64,000 nt of DNA from Segatella hominis (GCF_019249725.2 NZ_CP137559.1:2917001-2981000), one strand, 5' to 3'; numbered from the stretch's first letter, positions 52,779 to 61,831 are shown. The notes: a model not told the origin generated them from the sequence alone. Numbers and translations are program-made.

Positions 52779-53195
52779 ATGAAGAATATTCCACATTGTG
52801 TAGTTTGCCCTATGGCATCCTGCACACGTAGCAACACTTGCGCCCGTTATGCGCAGTATGTTAAGGCACTTGCCAATGCCGACACCTTTGAGGTGCTCAA
52901 TGTGAAGCATCTGGTGAGTGAAGGCGAGAAGTGTCCCTATCATCTTGTTGTAGAAAAGCAAGTATGGGCGAGGGGATTCCTGCGCATCTACAATACCATC
53001 CCATCGGGCAGAACCCGTTATTTCTATTCCCATACGCCTTATACCCGTCGCAGGTTTTATAAGGCAAGGAGTGGCGAGATAGACATTCCTCCTTACATAC
53101 AGGAACGCCTTCTCTCCATCTTCCGGGAGCATGGTGCTGATATGAGCATCGGCTTCGACCGTTATGAAGAGAAGGAGGTTCTGGTGGAGAAATAA
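52779..53195 (+). CDS. small Cys-containing protein, DUF6078-like
   Basis: 138 residues. The N-terminus holds a compact Cys cluster (PHCVVCPMASCTRSNTCARY, residues 4-23; C-x2-C-x4-C-x5-C), a possible metal-binding knuckle, with one more Cys in GEKCPYHL. The rest is basic and aromatic (RFYKARSGE, YIQERLLSIFREHG). I believe this is the DUF6078 family, a Bacteroidota-restricted group of unknown role usually found close to VapE-type islands, but this is from memory. Not exported. It ends 52 nt before a copy of the ispG terminator repeat. Confidence 0.6.
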   Translation: MKNIPHCVVCPMASCTRSNTCARYAQYVKALANADTFEVLNVKHLVSEGEKCPYHLVVEKQVWARGFLRIYNTIPSGRTRYFYSHTPYTRRRFYKARSGEIDIPPYIQERLLSIFREHGADMSIGFDRYEEKEVLVEK

Positions 53196-53246
53196 GAATC
53201 CCATGGATGTTCTGTTCAAAGGCAGCCCTGATATAAATAAAAGTAC

Positions 53247-53286
53247 ACAAAAAAGTCCCCGATGCATCTCGCACCGAGGACTTCAA
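53247..53286 (-). repeat. 40-bp direct repeat, left copy (ispG terminator sequence)
   Basis: Identical to 58625-58664 except one base. It forms a hairpin whose T tract is on the minus strand, although no minus-strand gene ends here. With the right copy it brackets the restriction/AlbA_2 genes. Confidence 0.8.
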
Positions 53287-53302
53287 AATTTTACAATATT
53301 AT

Positions 53303-53346
53303 CAAGGGTCTATATGCCACCTGTTATTGTGGCATATAGACCCTTG
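53303..53346. repeat. perfect 18-bp inverted repeat
   Basis: CAAGGGTCTATATGCCAC (53303-53320) and its complement (53329-53346), 8-nt loop. It lies just inside the left 40-bp repeat. The rest of 53350-53657 is non-coding, with TTAGTAATTT at 53530 and 53572 and TTAGTGGTTT/AATCACTAA forming a possible operator before the restriction gene. Confidence 0.6.
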
Positions 53347-53519
53347 TCGTTTCCCGTTAGATGTGGGTGAATATATAATGTTTATAGCTGCTCTGATACT
53401 CTATTTCGTACTCTCCATAGGAGTGAAGCGGAGCGTGGGAAAAATGAAAGGGGAGTCAAGAAAAAGTATAAAATATTATAATTGTAAGAGCTGAGACTTT
53501 AATATTCAACAAAATGTTG

Positions 53520-53527
53520 TATATTTG
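53520..53527 (+). promoter_or_regulatory. -7 promoter element of the restriction-modification gene
   Basis: TATATTTG at 53520-53527; -33 match is weak (CTTTA near 53497). The leader of ~130 nt contains the TTAGTNNTTT repeats noted above. Confidence 0.4.
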
Positions 53528-53657
53528 CAAATTAGTAATTTTACCTGAAAGTTTATAATTAGTGGTTTTGCAGTTAGTAATTTCATAATCACTAAGATTT
53601 AATTTATAGATAGAATCAGGGAACAAGAAATTCGATAAATCAAAGGTTACAAACAAT

Positions 53658-56654
53658 ATGAATATAGCAGAATACATAAAACAGATAAACGAACAGTTCG
53701 GAACTGGGATTGCTCATGAGCATTCTTATCGCCCAATGCTTCAACAATTGTTAGGTGAAATGCTGCCAACTTTTGTTGTTACCAATGAACCGGCGAGGAT
53801 AGAATGTGGCGCTCCAGATTTCATCATTTCTTCTTCAAAGACGAATACTCCTGTGTTTTATGTTGAGGCTAAAGATATAGATGACAGAGACTTGGATGGA
53901 AGAAAAGAGAACAAGGAGCAATTCACTCGCTATAAGAAAAGTCTCGACCATATCATTTTTACAGACTATCTTGATTTTCATCTCTACGAGAATGGCGAGT
54001 GGGTAAAGAACGTGCGTCTTGCAGAAGTTCAAGGTGACAATATTGTTTTGTGCAAAGAGAATTTGGAAGACTTTATTGCACTTGTCAATCATATTGCCTC
54101 TACGAAACCTTCTAAGATAACATCCGCAAAACGATTAGCCATACAAATGGCAGCTAAGGCACGTATTTTGGCTTCCACTATTAATAATGCTTTCTGCCTT
54201 GCAGAAGAAGACAGCAAATCTGCGGAAAAAAACAAACAGTTACAAGGGCAACTTGATGCCTTTCGTAAAGTACTGATTAACGACCTTACGCCTCAGGGCT
54301 TTGCCGATATCTATGCCCAGACAGTTGCATACGGAATGTTTGCGGCTCGATTGCATGATAATACTCCGGATAACTTCTCACGTCAAGAAGCTGCTAATCT
54401 TATACCAAAGACCAATCCGTTTCTCCGTAATATCTTCCAGCAAATAGCGGGCTATGACCTTGATGAGCGAATCGCATGGATAGTTGATGATTTAATAAAC
54501 GTGTTCCTTGCCACAGATGTGCAGAAAGTGATGAAGAATTATTCGCAAAAAGGAATTCATCGTGATCCGATGATTCATTTCTACGAAGATTTCCTTAAGG
54601 CTTATAATCCTTCTTTGCGAAAATTAAAGGGAGTATGGTACACACCACAACCTGTGGTGCAATTTATTGTACGTGCCGTTGATGAGATTCTTCAGCGTGA
54701 CTTTGAATTGAGCGAAGGACTTGCCGATTATTCCAAGTTTGTGCATGAAGTGGTAAATGAACAATATGAAAAAGGGGAAAAAAAATTCAAAGGGAAGTCA
54801 TCTTCACCTACCATCAAGCAGGAAATGCACCGTGTACAGATTCTTGACCCTGCTACAGGTACAGGTACTTTCTTGGCAGAAGTAGTAAATCAAATCTTCG
54901 ATAAGTTTAATGGAATGCGGGGAATGTGGCAAGGATATGTCAACGACCACTTGCTTCCACGTCTTCATGGTTTTGAACTTTTAATGGCAAGTTATGCTGT
55001 CGCTCATTTGAAACTGGATATGTTACTTCAGCAGACTGGCTTTAATCATGCTGAAAATAGCAGACGTTTGAAAATATACCTTACCAATTCGCTTGAAGAA
55101 GTTCATCCAGATACAGGAACACTATGGGCGCAATGGCTCAGCGATGAGGCGAGTGCAGCCAATCGTATCAAGCGTGATTGCCCTGTCATGGTTATGATAG
55201 GTAACCCACCTTATTCTGGAGAAAGCCAGAACAAGGGAGAATGGATAATGCGATTGTTAGAAGATTATAAGAAAGAGCCAGGAGGGAAAATGAGGTTGAA
55301 CGAAAGAAATCCTAAATGGATAAACGATGACTATGTAAAGTTTATCCGTTTGGCGCAAAACTATGTGGAGCGCAATAAATGCGGAATTATAGGATTCATT
55401 AATCCTCATGGCTTCTTGGACAATCCTACTTTCCGTGGTATGCGTTGGAATTTGTTGTCAACTTTCGATAAAATATACACCATTAATCTGCATGGCAACT
55501 ATAAGAAGAAAGAAGTCTGTCCTAATGGTTCGCCAGATGAAAATGTATTTGACATTCAACAGGGTGTAAGTATCAACTTATTTATCAAGACTGGTGAGAA
55601 GAAAGCATCGGAACTGGGTAAGGTTTATTATTATGACCTTTATGGTAAGCGTGAGGAGAAATATGATTTCTTGACTAACACTCCTTTCTCAGAAGTGAAA
55701 TATCAAGAGTTGCAACCTGTAGCTCCTATGTATTTTTTTGTACCAAAGGATTTTGGACTGATGGACGAGTATGAAAAGGGAGTGAGTATAAGTTCTCTTT
55801 TTTCTTTAGGTAGTATGGGAATAACTACTGGGCATGACAAAGAAATGGTGTCTCTGCAGTCTTTTAAATCTGATTATAATTTTCAGTATAGCTATAGACC
55901 GTTTGACATTAGATGGATAAATTATGATGTAAAACAAATTACAAGAGCAAATGTAATGAATAATTTGAAGAAGCCTAATATTGCACTTTGTCTTATCAAG
56001 GTTAATAGCTCTTCTGATGGATTATTCAAGGTTTTAATGTCTGCTGGCTTAACCGATAAAACCATTCTTTCTTCCAAAGACAATGCCAATGTTTTTCCTC
56101 TCTATCTCTACACCAAAGATTTTGGAGAAGAAAAGAAAAATCCAAATTTGAAGAAAGAAGAATGGCAGAAGTTCAATGATGCTGTAGGAAAAGAGACCAC
56201 TCCTGAGGAAATCCTCGCTTATATTTATGCAGTTCTTCACTCACTATCCTATAGAGAAAGGTACAAGGAATTCTTGAAAGTTGATTTTCCTCGTATACCT
56301 TTACCAAAAACAGCGAAAGAATTTAATAGGCTTACGGCTATTGGTCAGCAACTGATAGATTTGCATCTGATGAACAACACCCAAAGTTGGAAGTGTACGA
56401 CTACATTCCCAGAAGTAGGTTCGCAACAGGTAGATTTTCAAGAATGGAAAGATGGACAAGTGTGGATTAACGATAAGCAATACTTTGGCAATGTCTCAGA
56501 ATCAGTTTGGGAGTTTTATATTGGTGGGTATCAACCTGCGCAGAAATGGCTGAAAGATAGAAAGGGACGTACACTTTCATTTGATGAGATTAAGCATTAC
56601 CTCCACATCATTCATGCTTTGAAAGAGACAGAGAGATTGATGAAAGAGATATAA
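53658..56654 (+). CDS. single-polypeptide restriction endonuclease-methyltransferase (type IIG/ISP-like)
   Basis: 998 residues. N-terminal PD-(D/E)XK nuclease: ECGAPDFIISSSKTNTPVFYVEAKD (D, E-x-K; residues ~49-73). A helical connector (~120-320) with TPQGFADIYAQTVAYGMFAARL leads to the N6-adenine methylase: LKGVWYTPQPVVQFIVRAVDEIL, SAM motif I QILDPATGTGTFLAEV (~395-410), catalytic motif IV MIGNPPYSG (~513-521, NPPY). The C-terminal ~400 residues (FGLMDEYEKGV...EWKDGQVWINDKQYFG) act as target-recognition region. Type ISP enzymes have a similar order but include a helicase, which is absent here, so this matches type IIG/L-like enzymes. It is followed after 27 nt by an AlbA_2 protein gene. Confidence 0.87.
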   Translation: MNIAEYIKQINEQFGTGIAHEHSYRPMLQQLLGEMLPTFVVTNEPARIECGAPDFIISSSKTNTPVFYVEAKDIDDRDLDGRKENKEQFTRYKKSLDHIIFTDYLDFHLYENGEWVKNVRLAEVQGDNIVLCKENLEDFIALVNHIASTKPSKITSAKRLAIQMAAKARILASTINNAFCLAEEDSKSAEKNKQLQGQLDAFRKVLINDLTPQGFADIYAQTVAYGMFAARLHDNTPDNFSRQEAANLIPKTNPFLRNIFQQIAGYDLDERIAWIVDDLINVFLATDVQKVMKNYSQKGIHRDPMIHFYEDFLKAYNPSLRKLKGVWYTPQPVVQFIVRAVDEILQRDFELSEGLADYSKFVHEVVNEQYEKGEKKFKGKSSSPTIKQEMHRVQILDPATGTGTFLAEVVNQIFDKFNGMRGMWQGYVNDHLLPRLHGFELLMASYAVAHLKLDMLLQQTGFNHAENSRRLKIYLTNSLEEVHPDTGTLWAQWLSDEASAANRIKRDCPVMVMIGNPPYSGESQNKGEWIMRLLEDYKKEPGGKMRLNERNPKWINDDYVKFIRLAQNYVERNKCGIIGFINPHGFLDNPTFRGMRWNLLSTFDKIYTINLHGNYKKKEVCPNGSPDENVFDIQQGVSINLFIKTGEKKASELGKVYYYDLYGKREEKYDFLTNTPFSEVKYQELQPVAPMYFFVPKDFGLMDEYEKGVSISSLFSLGSMGITTGHDKEMVSLQSFKSDYNFQYSYRPFDIRWINYDVKQITRANVMNNLKKPNIALCLIKVNSSSDGLFKVLMSAGLTDKTILSSKDNANVFPLYLYTKDFGEEKKNPNLKKEEWQKFNDAVGKETTPEEILAYIYAVLHSLSYRERYKEFLKVDFPRIPLPKTAKEFNRLTAIGQQLIDLHLMNNTQSWKCTTTFPEVGSQQVDFQEWKDGQVWINDKQYFGNVSESVWEFYIGGYQPAQKWLKDRKGRTLSFDEIKHYLHIIHALKETERLMKEI

Positions 56655-56681
56655 ACAGACAATTGTAAAAGAGCTATAAAT

Positions 56682-58427
56682 ATGAGAAGATTTACAATCA
56701 AGGAATTGCAGAATATGCGTGAATCGGAAGACCACGTAGAGTTCAAGCGGGGAGACCGAGGAAACATATCTTATAATGGTGCTCACAAAGATACGCCGAA
56801 AGACAGGAGACGGTGTATCTTAGGATATGTCGTGGCTCTTTGTAATGAGAAAGGTGGTCGCTTGGTTATAGGTATGCATGATGATTTTCCTCATAAAGTG
56901 ATGGGAACTCAACAAGCGGAGAATGCCATGGGGCAACTCGAAAGCGATATTTACCGTGACTTGGGTATTCGTCCCGACATTTATGAACTCTTTGATGAAG
57001 ATCATAAGCGAGTATTGGTCATAGAAGTGCCTTCTCGTCCTGTTGGCAAAGTCTATAAATATGAAGATGTAGCACTCATGCGAGTTGGTGAGGAACTTAA
57101 GCCGATGGATGACAAGACGTTTCTGACTATTATCCAGGAACAAGAACCCGATTTCTCTGAGCAATATTGTTTGGGAGCAACAATGGACGACTTGGATGTT
57201 AATGCCATTAAAATTATGAAGGAAAAGTATGCTCGCAAACAGAACAATCCTTCATTTATGTCCTTATCTGATGAGCAAGCTTTGAGTGATTTGAAACTTG
57301 TCAGTGATGGTAAAATCACCAATGCCGCTATCTTATTAGTTGGTAAGGAAAGTTCTATTGAACATTTCTTTCCACAAGCTAAAGTGATGTTGGAATATCG
57401 CAAGACAGAACCCCAAATTGAGTTTAATCGTCGCTTTGTCTTTGGACAACCATTCTTCATTCTGATAGATAAGTTGTGGGAGACTATTAATCTCTATAAT
57501 GATTTTATGCCTATCCAAGAAAGTGCTTATATCTTTGATATACCATACTTTAACGAAATGGTAATCAGAGAAATGGCGAATAATGCTTTTGCTCATAGAG
57601 ATTATCGAAAGAATAGCGAAATCGTAATAAAGCTCTACCCTGCAAGAATCGATGTTATAAATGCTGGAGGTTTCCCATATGGTGTTACTTTGGACAATCT
57701 TCTTACTGTAGCAAGTACACCTCGAAACCGTTTGTTAGCAGATGTGTTGGCTAAGACGGGTATTGTGGAGCGTTCTGGTCAAGGAATAGATAAGATCTTC
57801 TTGAATACTCTGGCAGAAGGAAAAGCTGAGCCTAACTATTCATATTCTGATGATTTTCAAGTTGTTGCAGTATTGTATGCAACGATTAAGGATATAGGAT
57901 TTGCATCATTCGTCCAAAATATTCAACAAGGGTTGGCGGATGATGAAAAGCTTACGGTGTTCGACATGATGGCTTTGTGTAAAATCCGAGATGGTGAACG
58001 CAAGGACATTGATAAAGATATTGCCAAAAGGTTGTTGGACAAGAAGTGCATAGAAAAGCATGGAAAGACAAGTGGACAGTTCTATACTTTGTCAAGGCGT
58101 TATTATGAAATGATAGGTAAAGAAGTAGATTATTCAATGTTGGTAGATTGGACTAAAGAGCAATTTTTTGCAGTGTTAGCTCCATACTTACAGAAATATG
58201 GTGAGGCCAAAAAAGCTGATATATTAAAAATGGTTGGTGACCATATATCAGAAAAACTATTCCGTACTTACATAAACCAACTTAGAAAAGAAAAAATGAT
58301 AAAAACCATAGGAGAAAAAAACAAGATGGTGTATCTGCTTGGCGACGAATATCTCTTACGAAATGAAATTCGTCAAAGAGCTATTAGTCTCGGTATGGAA
58401 ACACTCAAAGAAAAGGGTGAAATCTAA
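56682..58427 (+). CDS. AlbA_2 (Schlafen-type) protein with RecG-C-like ATPase-fold domain
   Basis: 581 residues. N-terminal AlbA_2/Schlafen_2 domain (~1-150): ESEDHVEFKRGDRG, GYVVALCNEKGGRLVIGMHDD and YKYEDVALMRVGEELKPM. Middle domain with the HATPase_c_4-type motifs: FDIPYFNEMVIREMANNAFAHRDYRKN (N-x-x-x-H-R-D-Y), DVINAGGFPYGVTLDNLL, RNRLLADVLAKTGIVERSGQGIDKI. C-terminal ~180 residues have two predicted winged helices. Often annotated as 'RecG-like' but it lacks helicase motifs. The 27-nt gap and shared direction indicate one operon with the restriction-methylase; a regulatory or auxiliary defence role is inferred, not shown. Confidence 0.85.
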   Translation: MRRFTIKELQNMRESEDHVEFKRGDRGNISYNGAHKDTPKDRRRCILGYVVALCNEKGGRLVIGMHDDFPHKVMGTQQAENAMGQLESDIYRDLGIRPDIYELFDEDHKRVLVIEVPSRPVGKVYKYEDVALMRVGEELKPMDDKTFLTIIQEQEPDFSEQYCLGATMDDLDVNAIKIMKEKYARKQNNPSFMSLSDEQALSDLKLVSDGKITNAAILLVGKESSIEHFFPQAKVMLEYRKTEPQIEFNRRFVFGQPFFILIDKLWETINLYNDFMPIQESAYIFDIPYFNEMVIREMANNAFAHRDYRKNSEIVIKLYPARIDVINAGGFPYGVTLDNLLTVASTPRNRLLADVLAKTGIVERSGQGIDKIFLNTLAEGKAEPNYSYSDDFQVVAVLYATIKDIGFASFVQNIQQGLADDEKLTVFDMMALCKIRDGERKDIDKDIAKRLLDKKCIEKHGKTSGQFYTLSRRYYEMIGKEVDYSMLVDWTKEQFFAVLAPYLQKYGEAKKADILKMVGDHISEKLFRTYINQLRKEKMIKTIGEKNKMVYLLGDEYLLRNEIRQRAISLGMETLKEKGEI

Positions 58428-58444
58428 ATATGTAAAATGTTTAA

Positions 58445-58499
58445 AAAGGGCGTAACAATGGGCGTAAAAAGCCTAAAATAAGGTAAAACTAATGGATAA
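58445..58499. repeat. 55-bp direct repeat, copy 1 (GGGCGTAA-rich)
   Basis: Matches 58555-58610 with a few differences. Each copy contains GGGCGTAA twice, 13 bp apart, then AAAGCCT and GGTAAAACTAATGGATAA. Starts 17 bp after the AlbA_2 stop. Confidence 0.8.
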
Positions 58500-58554
58500 T
58501 TTGTGAGTTTTAAAATACTAATTGTCTGATATATAGCATGTTATGTCGATTTCG

Positions 58555-58610
58555 AAAGGGCGTAACGATGGGCGTAAAAAGCCTTAAAATATGGTAAAAC
58601 TAATGGATAA
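58555..58610. repeat. 56-bp direct repeat, copy 2
   Basis: Second copy, 110 bp downstream of the first, immediately before the right 40-bp repeat. The 55 bp between the copies are A+T-rich with no gene. Confidence 0.8.
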
Positions 58611-58624
58611 AACGATAGATAATG

Positions 58625-58664
58625 ACAAAAAAGTCCCCGATGCATCACGCACCGAGGACTTCAA
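58625..58664 (-). terminator. ispG terminator; right copy of 40-bp direct repeat
   Basis: On the minus strand AAGTCCTCG pairs with CGGGGACTT, followed by TTTTT: an intrinsic terminator for ispG. The same 40 bp recur at 53247-53286. Between here and the ispG stop (58738) another small inverted repeat (CCGTGTTAGAACACGG, 58690-58705) is seen. Confidence 0.7.
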
Positions 58665-58737
58665 GAGTTCAATTTTAATCTATGAAGTACAATCCGTGTT
58701 AGAACACGGCTGCTTGTAAATTCGATTTATATCATCT

Positions 58738-60606
58738 TTATTTCTTATCTGCATCAATGAGGGCAAGCAGATGCTCTACTGCCACTTCTTGCGGGATATT
58801 CTTCTCTATGCAAACCTGCTTGCGGTAGAGGCTTACCTTGTTTGGACCGGCGCCCACATAACCATAGTCGGCATCTGCCATTTCGCCAGGACCATTCACG
58901 ATGCAGCCCATGATACCAATCTTCAGACCCTTCAGGTGCTTGGTGGCCTCCTTGATCTTGGCAATGGTTTCGCGGAGATCGTAGAGGGTTCTTCCGCAAC
59001 CAGGACAACTGATATACTCGGTCTTGCTGGTACGCAGACGAGCTGCCTGAAGTATTCCAAAAGCTGTCTCATCAATGGTCTGGGCAGGGATGTCGCCATT
59101 GTTCATCAACCAGATACCATCGGTCAGACCATCTATCATCAGCGCACCCATGTCGGCAGCAGCCTCCAACTGGAAGTCGCTCTTCTCTTCCTTGCTGTGC
59201 TGGTACATCTGCGCAAAGACAACAGGGTTCTTCAAGCCGGCATTCATCATCTCATGAACCAATGCGCGCTGGTCGCCCAAACGGTTCTGGTGATTGCTGA
59301 CGCAGATGACTACCACTTCCGGATGATTCTTCAAGCAAGCGATGTATTCTTCGGCAGGAGTACCAAACTGGAGCGTGAGGAACTTGATGTCTGCCTTGAT
59401 GCTGGCGATGAACGGCATAGCCATAGGAGGGAAGATAGGATAGAGTTTGGCACCCGTAGTCTCTGGCTTGCAGTTGAGGGTCTCATAGACATTGTAATCT
59501 ACGATATAGCTCTGTCCTGGCACAAACTGCTTAGGCATCTTTCCACCTATATAAATATAGTCGGGTTGGGCATCCTTATTCTCACAAATCGTACTCTCGC
59601 CATTGATACGGTTGCTGATGACTACAGGCACCTGAGTGCCACCGATATTGCCCACAGCCTCGGTTTCCCGGCGAGTAGGGTGCAACCAGTCGAAAGAAGG
59701 ACAAGCCGTAGCAGGAATCATCAGCTGACCCTGTTTCTTTCCGATATAATCCACCAGATGGCGGGCTACAGGAATCTCAGCCGCAGGTTCCTCGCTCAGA
59801 CTTACTCTCACAGTATCACCGATGCCATCAGCCAGAAGCGCACCGATGCCCACGGCACTCTTGATTCTTCCATCTTCACCTTCGCCGGCTTCGGTAACGC
59901 CCAGGTGAAGAGGGTAGTTCATTCCTTCCTTCTCCATCTCATCCACTAAGAGACGCATAGAGCGCACCATCACCACGGTATTGGATGACTTGATACTGAT
60001 GACCACATCGTGGAAATTCTCTTTCTTGCAGATGCGAAGAAACTCCATGCAACTCTCTACGATGCCTTCCGGAGTATCGCCATAGCGGTTGCGGATGCGG
60101 TCGGAGAGCGAACCATGGTTTACGCCGATGCGGATAGCAGTATGGTTCTCCTTGCAGATATTGAGGAAAGGAACGAAACGTTCCTCAATCTTCTGGAGTT
60201 CGTGGGCATATTCCTCGTCGGTATATTCCTGCTTGATAAACTTGCGGGCAGGATCCACGTAGTTGCCTGGGTTGATACGCACCTTTTCGCAATAGAGTGC
60301 AGCTACATCAGCCACATTCGGATTGAAGTGGATGTCAGCCACGAGCGGAGTGGTGAAACCATCGGCACGGATTCCCGCATTGATATTCTTCATGTTTTCA
60401 GCCTCGCGGGAGCCCTGGGTGGTAAAGCGCACCAGTTCGCCACCAGCCTTGATGATTTCCTCTGCCTGACGTACACAAGCCTCGGTATCATTGGTATTGG
60501 TAGTGGTCATCGACTGGATGCGGATAGGATTGTTACCGCCTAAGTCAAGTTCTCCGACATGGGCAACAGAAGAAGCGCGTCGGGTATAATTGAATAAATC
60601 TACCAT
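58738..60606 (-). CDS. ispG: 4-hydroxy-3-methylbut-2-enyl diphosphate synthase, long form
   Basis: 622 residues, versus ~370 in E. coli: the three-domain form found in Bacteroidota, Chlamydiae and plastids. Converts MEcPP to HMBPP in the MEP isoprenoid pathway. N-terminal TIM barrel (~1-270: LGGNNPIRIQSMTTTNTNDTEA, PLVADIHFNPNVA, IRIGVNHGSLSDRI, LHLGVTEAGEGEDGRIKSA), a large insertion (~275-510), and the C-terminal domain carrying the [4Fe-4S] cysteines in YISCPGCGRTLYDL and IMGCIVNGPGEMADADYGYVG. Preceded at 49 nt by purE in the same direction. Confidence 0.97.
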   Translation of the reverse strand: MVDLFNYTRRASSVAHVGELDLGGNNPIRIQSMTTTNTNDTEACVRQAEEIIKAGGELVRFTTQGSREAENMKNINAGIRADGFTTPLVADIHFNPNVADVAALYCEKVRINPGNYVDPARKFIKQEYTDEEYAHELQKIEERFVPFLNICKENHTAIRIGVNHGSLSDRIRNRYGDTPEGIVESCMEFLRICKKENFHDVVISIKSSNTVVMVRSMRLLVDEMEKEGMNYPLHLGVTEAGEGEDGRIKSAVGIGALLADGIGDTVRVSLSEEPAAEIPVARHLVDYIGKKQGQLMIPATACPSFDWLHPTRRETEAVGNIGGTQVPVVISNRINGESTICENKDAQPDYIYIGGKMPKQFVPGQSYIVDYNVYETLNCKPETTGAKLYPIFPPMAMPFIASIKADIKFLTLQFGTPAEEYIACLKNHPEVVVICVSNHQNRLGDQRALVHEMMNAGLKNPVVFAQMYQHSKEEKSDFQLEAAADMGALMIDGLTDGIWLMNNGDIPAQTIDETAFGILQAARLRTSKTEYISCPGCGRTLYDLRETIAKIKEATKHLKGLKIGIMGCIVNGPGEMADADYGYVGAGPNKVSLYRKQVCIEKNIPQEVAVEHLLALIDADKK

Positions 60607-60654
60607 AATGTATAAGATGAGATATGCCCCAGGGAAGGGGCATATCAGGATATA

Positions 60655-61161
60655 TTAGTTACATTTATAATCGTATTTGATTTCATGCAGTTCCTTGTTG
60701 GCCTTCTCGATCTTTGCATCCAGACCAGCCTTCCATGCCTGCACCTTCTCTGCCACTTCCTCGTCTCCCAATGCAATCATCTCTGCAGCCAGGATAGCTG
60801 CGTTCTGAGCTGCGTTGACACCTACTGTGGCGATAGGAATGCCAGGAGGCATCTGAATGATACTGAGCATGGCATCCAGACCATCGAGCATACCCTTGAT
60901 AGGCACACCGATAACTGGCAGCGGTGTTTCTGCTGCTATCACGCCAGGAAGGGCAGCAGCCATACCTGCAGCGGCGATGATAACCTTCACACCACGGTCT
61001 TTAGCTCCTTTGGCAAATGCTGCTACTGCATCTGGAGTGCGGTGAGCAGAGAGGGCATTTACCTCAAAAGGAATCTGGTTGTCATTCAACCACTTACATG
61101 CTTTTTCCATAACAGGCAGGTCACTGGTACTGCCCATGATAATGCTAACTAATGGTTTCAT
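60655..61161 (-). CDS. purE: N5-carboxyaminoimidazole ribonucleotide mutase
   Basis: 168 residues, class I PurE length. Isomerises N5-CAIR to CAIR in purine synthesis. Signatures: IMGSTSDLPVMEKACKWL (substrate phosphate loop), NALSAHRTPDAVAAFA (catalytic His in S-A-H-R-T-P), IAAAGMAAALPGVIAAETPLPVIGVP and the octamer-contact GLDAMLSIIQMPPGIPIATVGVN. purK is not adjacent. Part of a minus-strand run with ispG downstream and a PAP2 gene upstream (61 nt). Confidence 0.97.
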   Translation of the reverse strand: MKPLVSIIMGSTSDLPVMEKACKWLNDNQIPFEVNALSAHRTPDAVAAFAKGAKDRGVKVIIAAAGMAAALPGVIAAETPLPVIGVPIKGMLDGLDAMLSIIQMPPGIPIATVGVNAAQNAAILAAEMIALGDEEVAEKVQAWKAGLDAKIEKANKELHEIKYDYKCN

Positions 61162-61222
61162 TTGCTTTTATATTTAATATTAATGATTTTTTGTTCTATC
61201 ATCTAATGAATGCTCACCTTAC

Positions 61223-61831
61223 TTATATAATAAAGAGAGCGCACACTACTCCAACGAGGAATCCGGCTACCACCTGCGCCAACGTATGCTGACGGAGAAT
61301 CATGCGGGCTGTACCCACCATGCCTGCCAGCAGGATGACGAATGCCAGCCACCAGATAGGATTGAAGGAAAAGGCAATCGAATAGACTACCAGTCCTCCT
61401 GCCACTCCTCCGATGGCTGCCGTGTGGGTGGAGATTTTCCACCATACATTGATGAGTGCGCATACCATCTGTATCACCAATGCCGCTACCAGGATAATGC
61501 TGATAACTCTCGGCGTGTTGCGGTATTCCATCAGAAAGAAACAGCCGAAATAGCACAGGATTGATATCAGATAGGGTACGACACGGCGCTCTTTCCTGCC
61601 CAATTCCTTGGATGTCCATCCCTGAAACTTGCGGTATAGGTGTATCAGCAGGGAGGGCATGAGGATGGTGGAGATATACACCATGAGCAGCATCGGCAAT
61701 TTATATGCCAATGGCAGCAGCGACATATAGCTGAACAGAAACAGAGCCACTAGTCCTACCAAAGGCAGGTAGAAAGGGGTGAAGAGCATGCTCATGATGC
61801 GTGCCGCCAATATGATATTTTTCTCTTTCAT
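61223..61831 (-). CDS. PAP2-family membrane phosphatase
   Basis: 202 residues with about six transmembrane helices. The lipid-phosphatase motifs are partly visible: WWKISTHTAAIGG (second motif, S-T-H) and ARMILRQHTLAQVVAGFLVG (third motif, R-x5-H-x2-x-Q-V-x-x-G). The first motif K-x6-R-P is represented only by SKELGRKERRVVPYL. Such proteins dephosphorylate undecaprenyl diphosphate, lipid A or phosphatidate at the inner membrane; the substrate cannot be told. It lies between purE and rpoN. Confidence 0.8.
   Translation of the reverse strand: MKEKNIILAARIMSMLFTPFYLPLVGLVALFLFSYMSLLPLAYKLPMLLMVYISTILMPSLLIHLYRKFQGWTSKELGRKERRVVPYLISILCYFGCFFLMEYRNTPRVISIILVAALVIQMVCALINVWWKISTHTAAIGGVAGGLVVYSIAFSFNPIWWLAFVILLAGMVGTARMILRQHTLAQVVAGFLVGVVCALFII

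Noticed and set aside
53658..56654. BREX PglX or full type ISP enzyme
   Set aside because: No helicase motifs are present and no BREX partners (PglZ, BrxC) flank it; the nuclease is at the N-terminus of a ~1000-residue chain.
58771..59949. 392-codon plus-strand open frame opposite ispG
   Set aside because: Antisense to a fully conserved gene; His/Leu-rich shadow composition; no domain.
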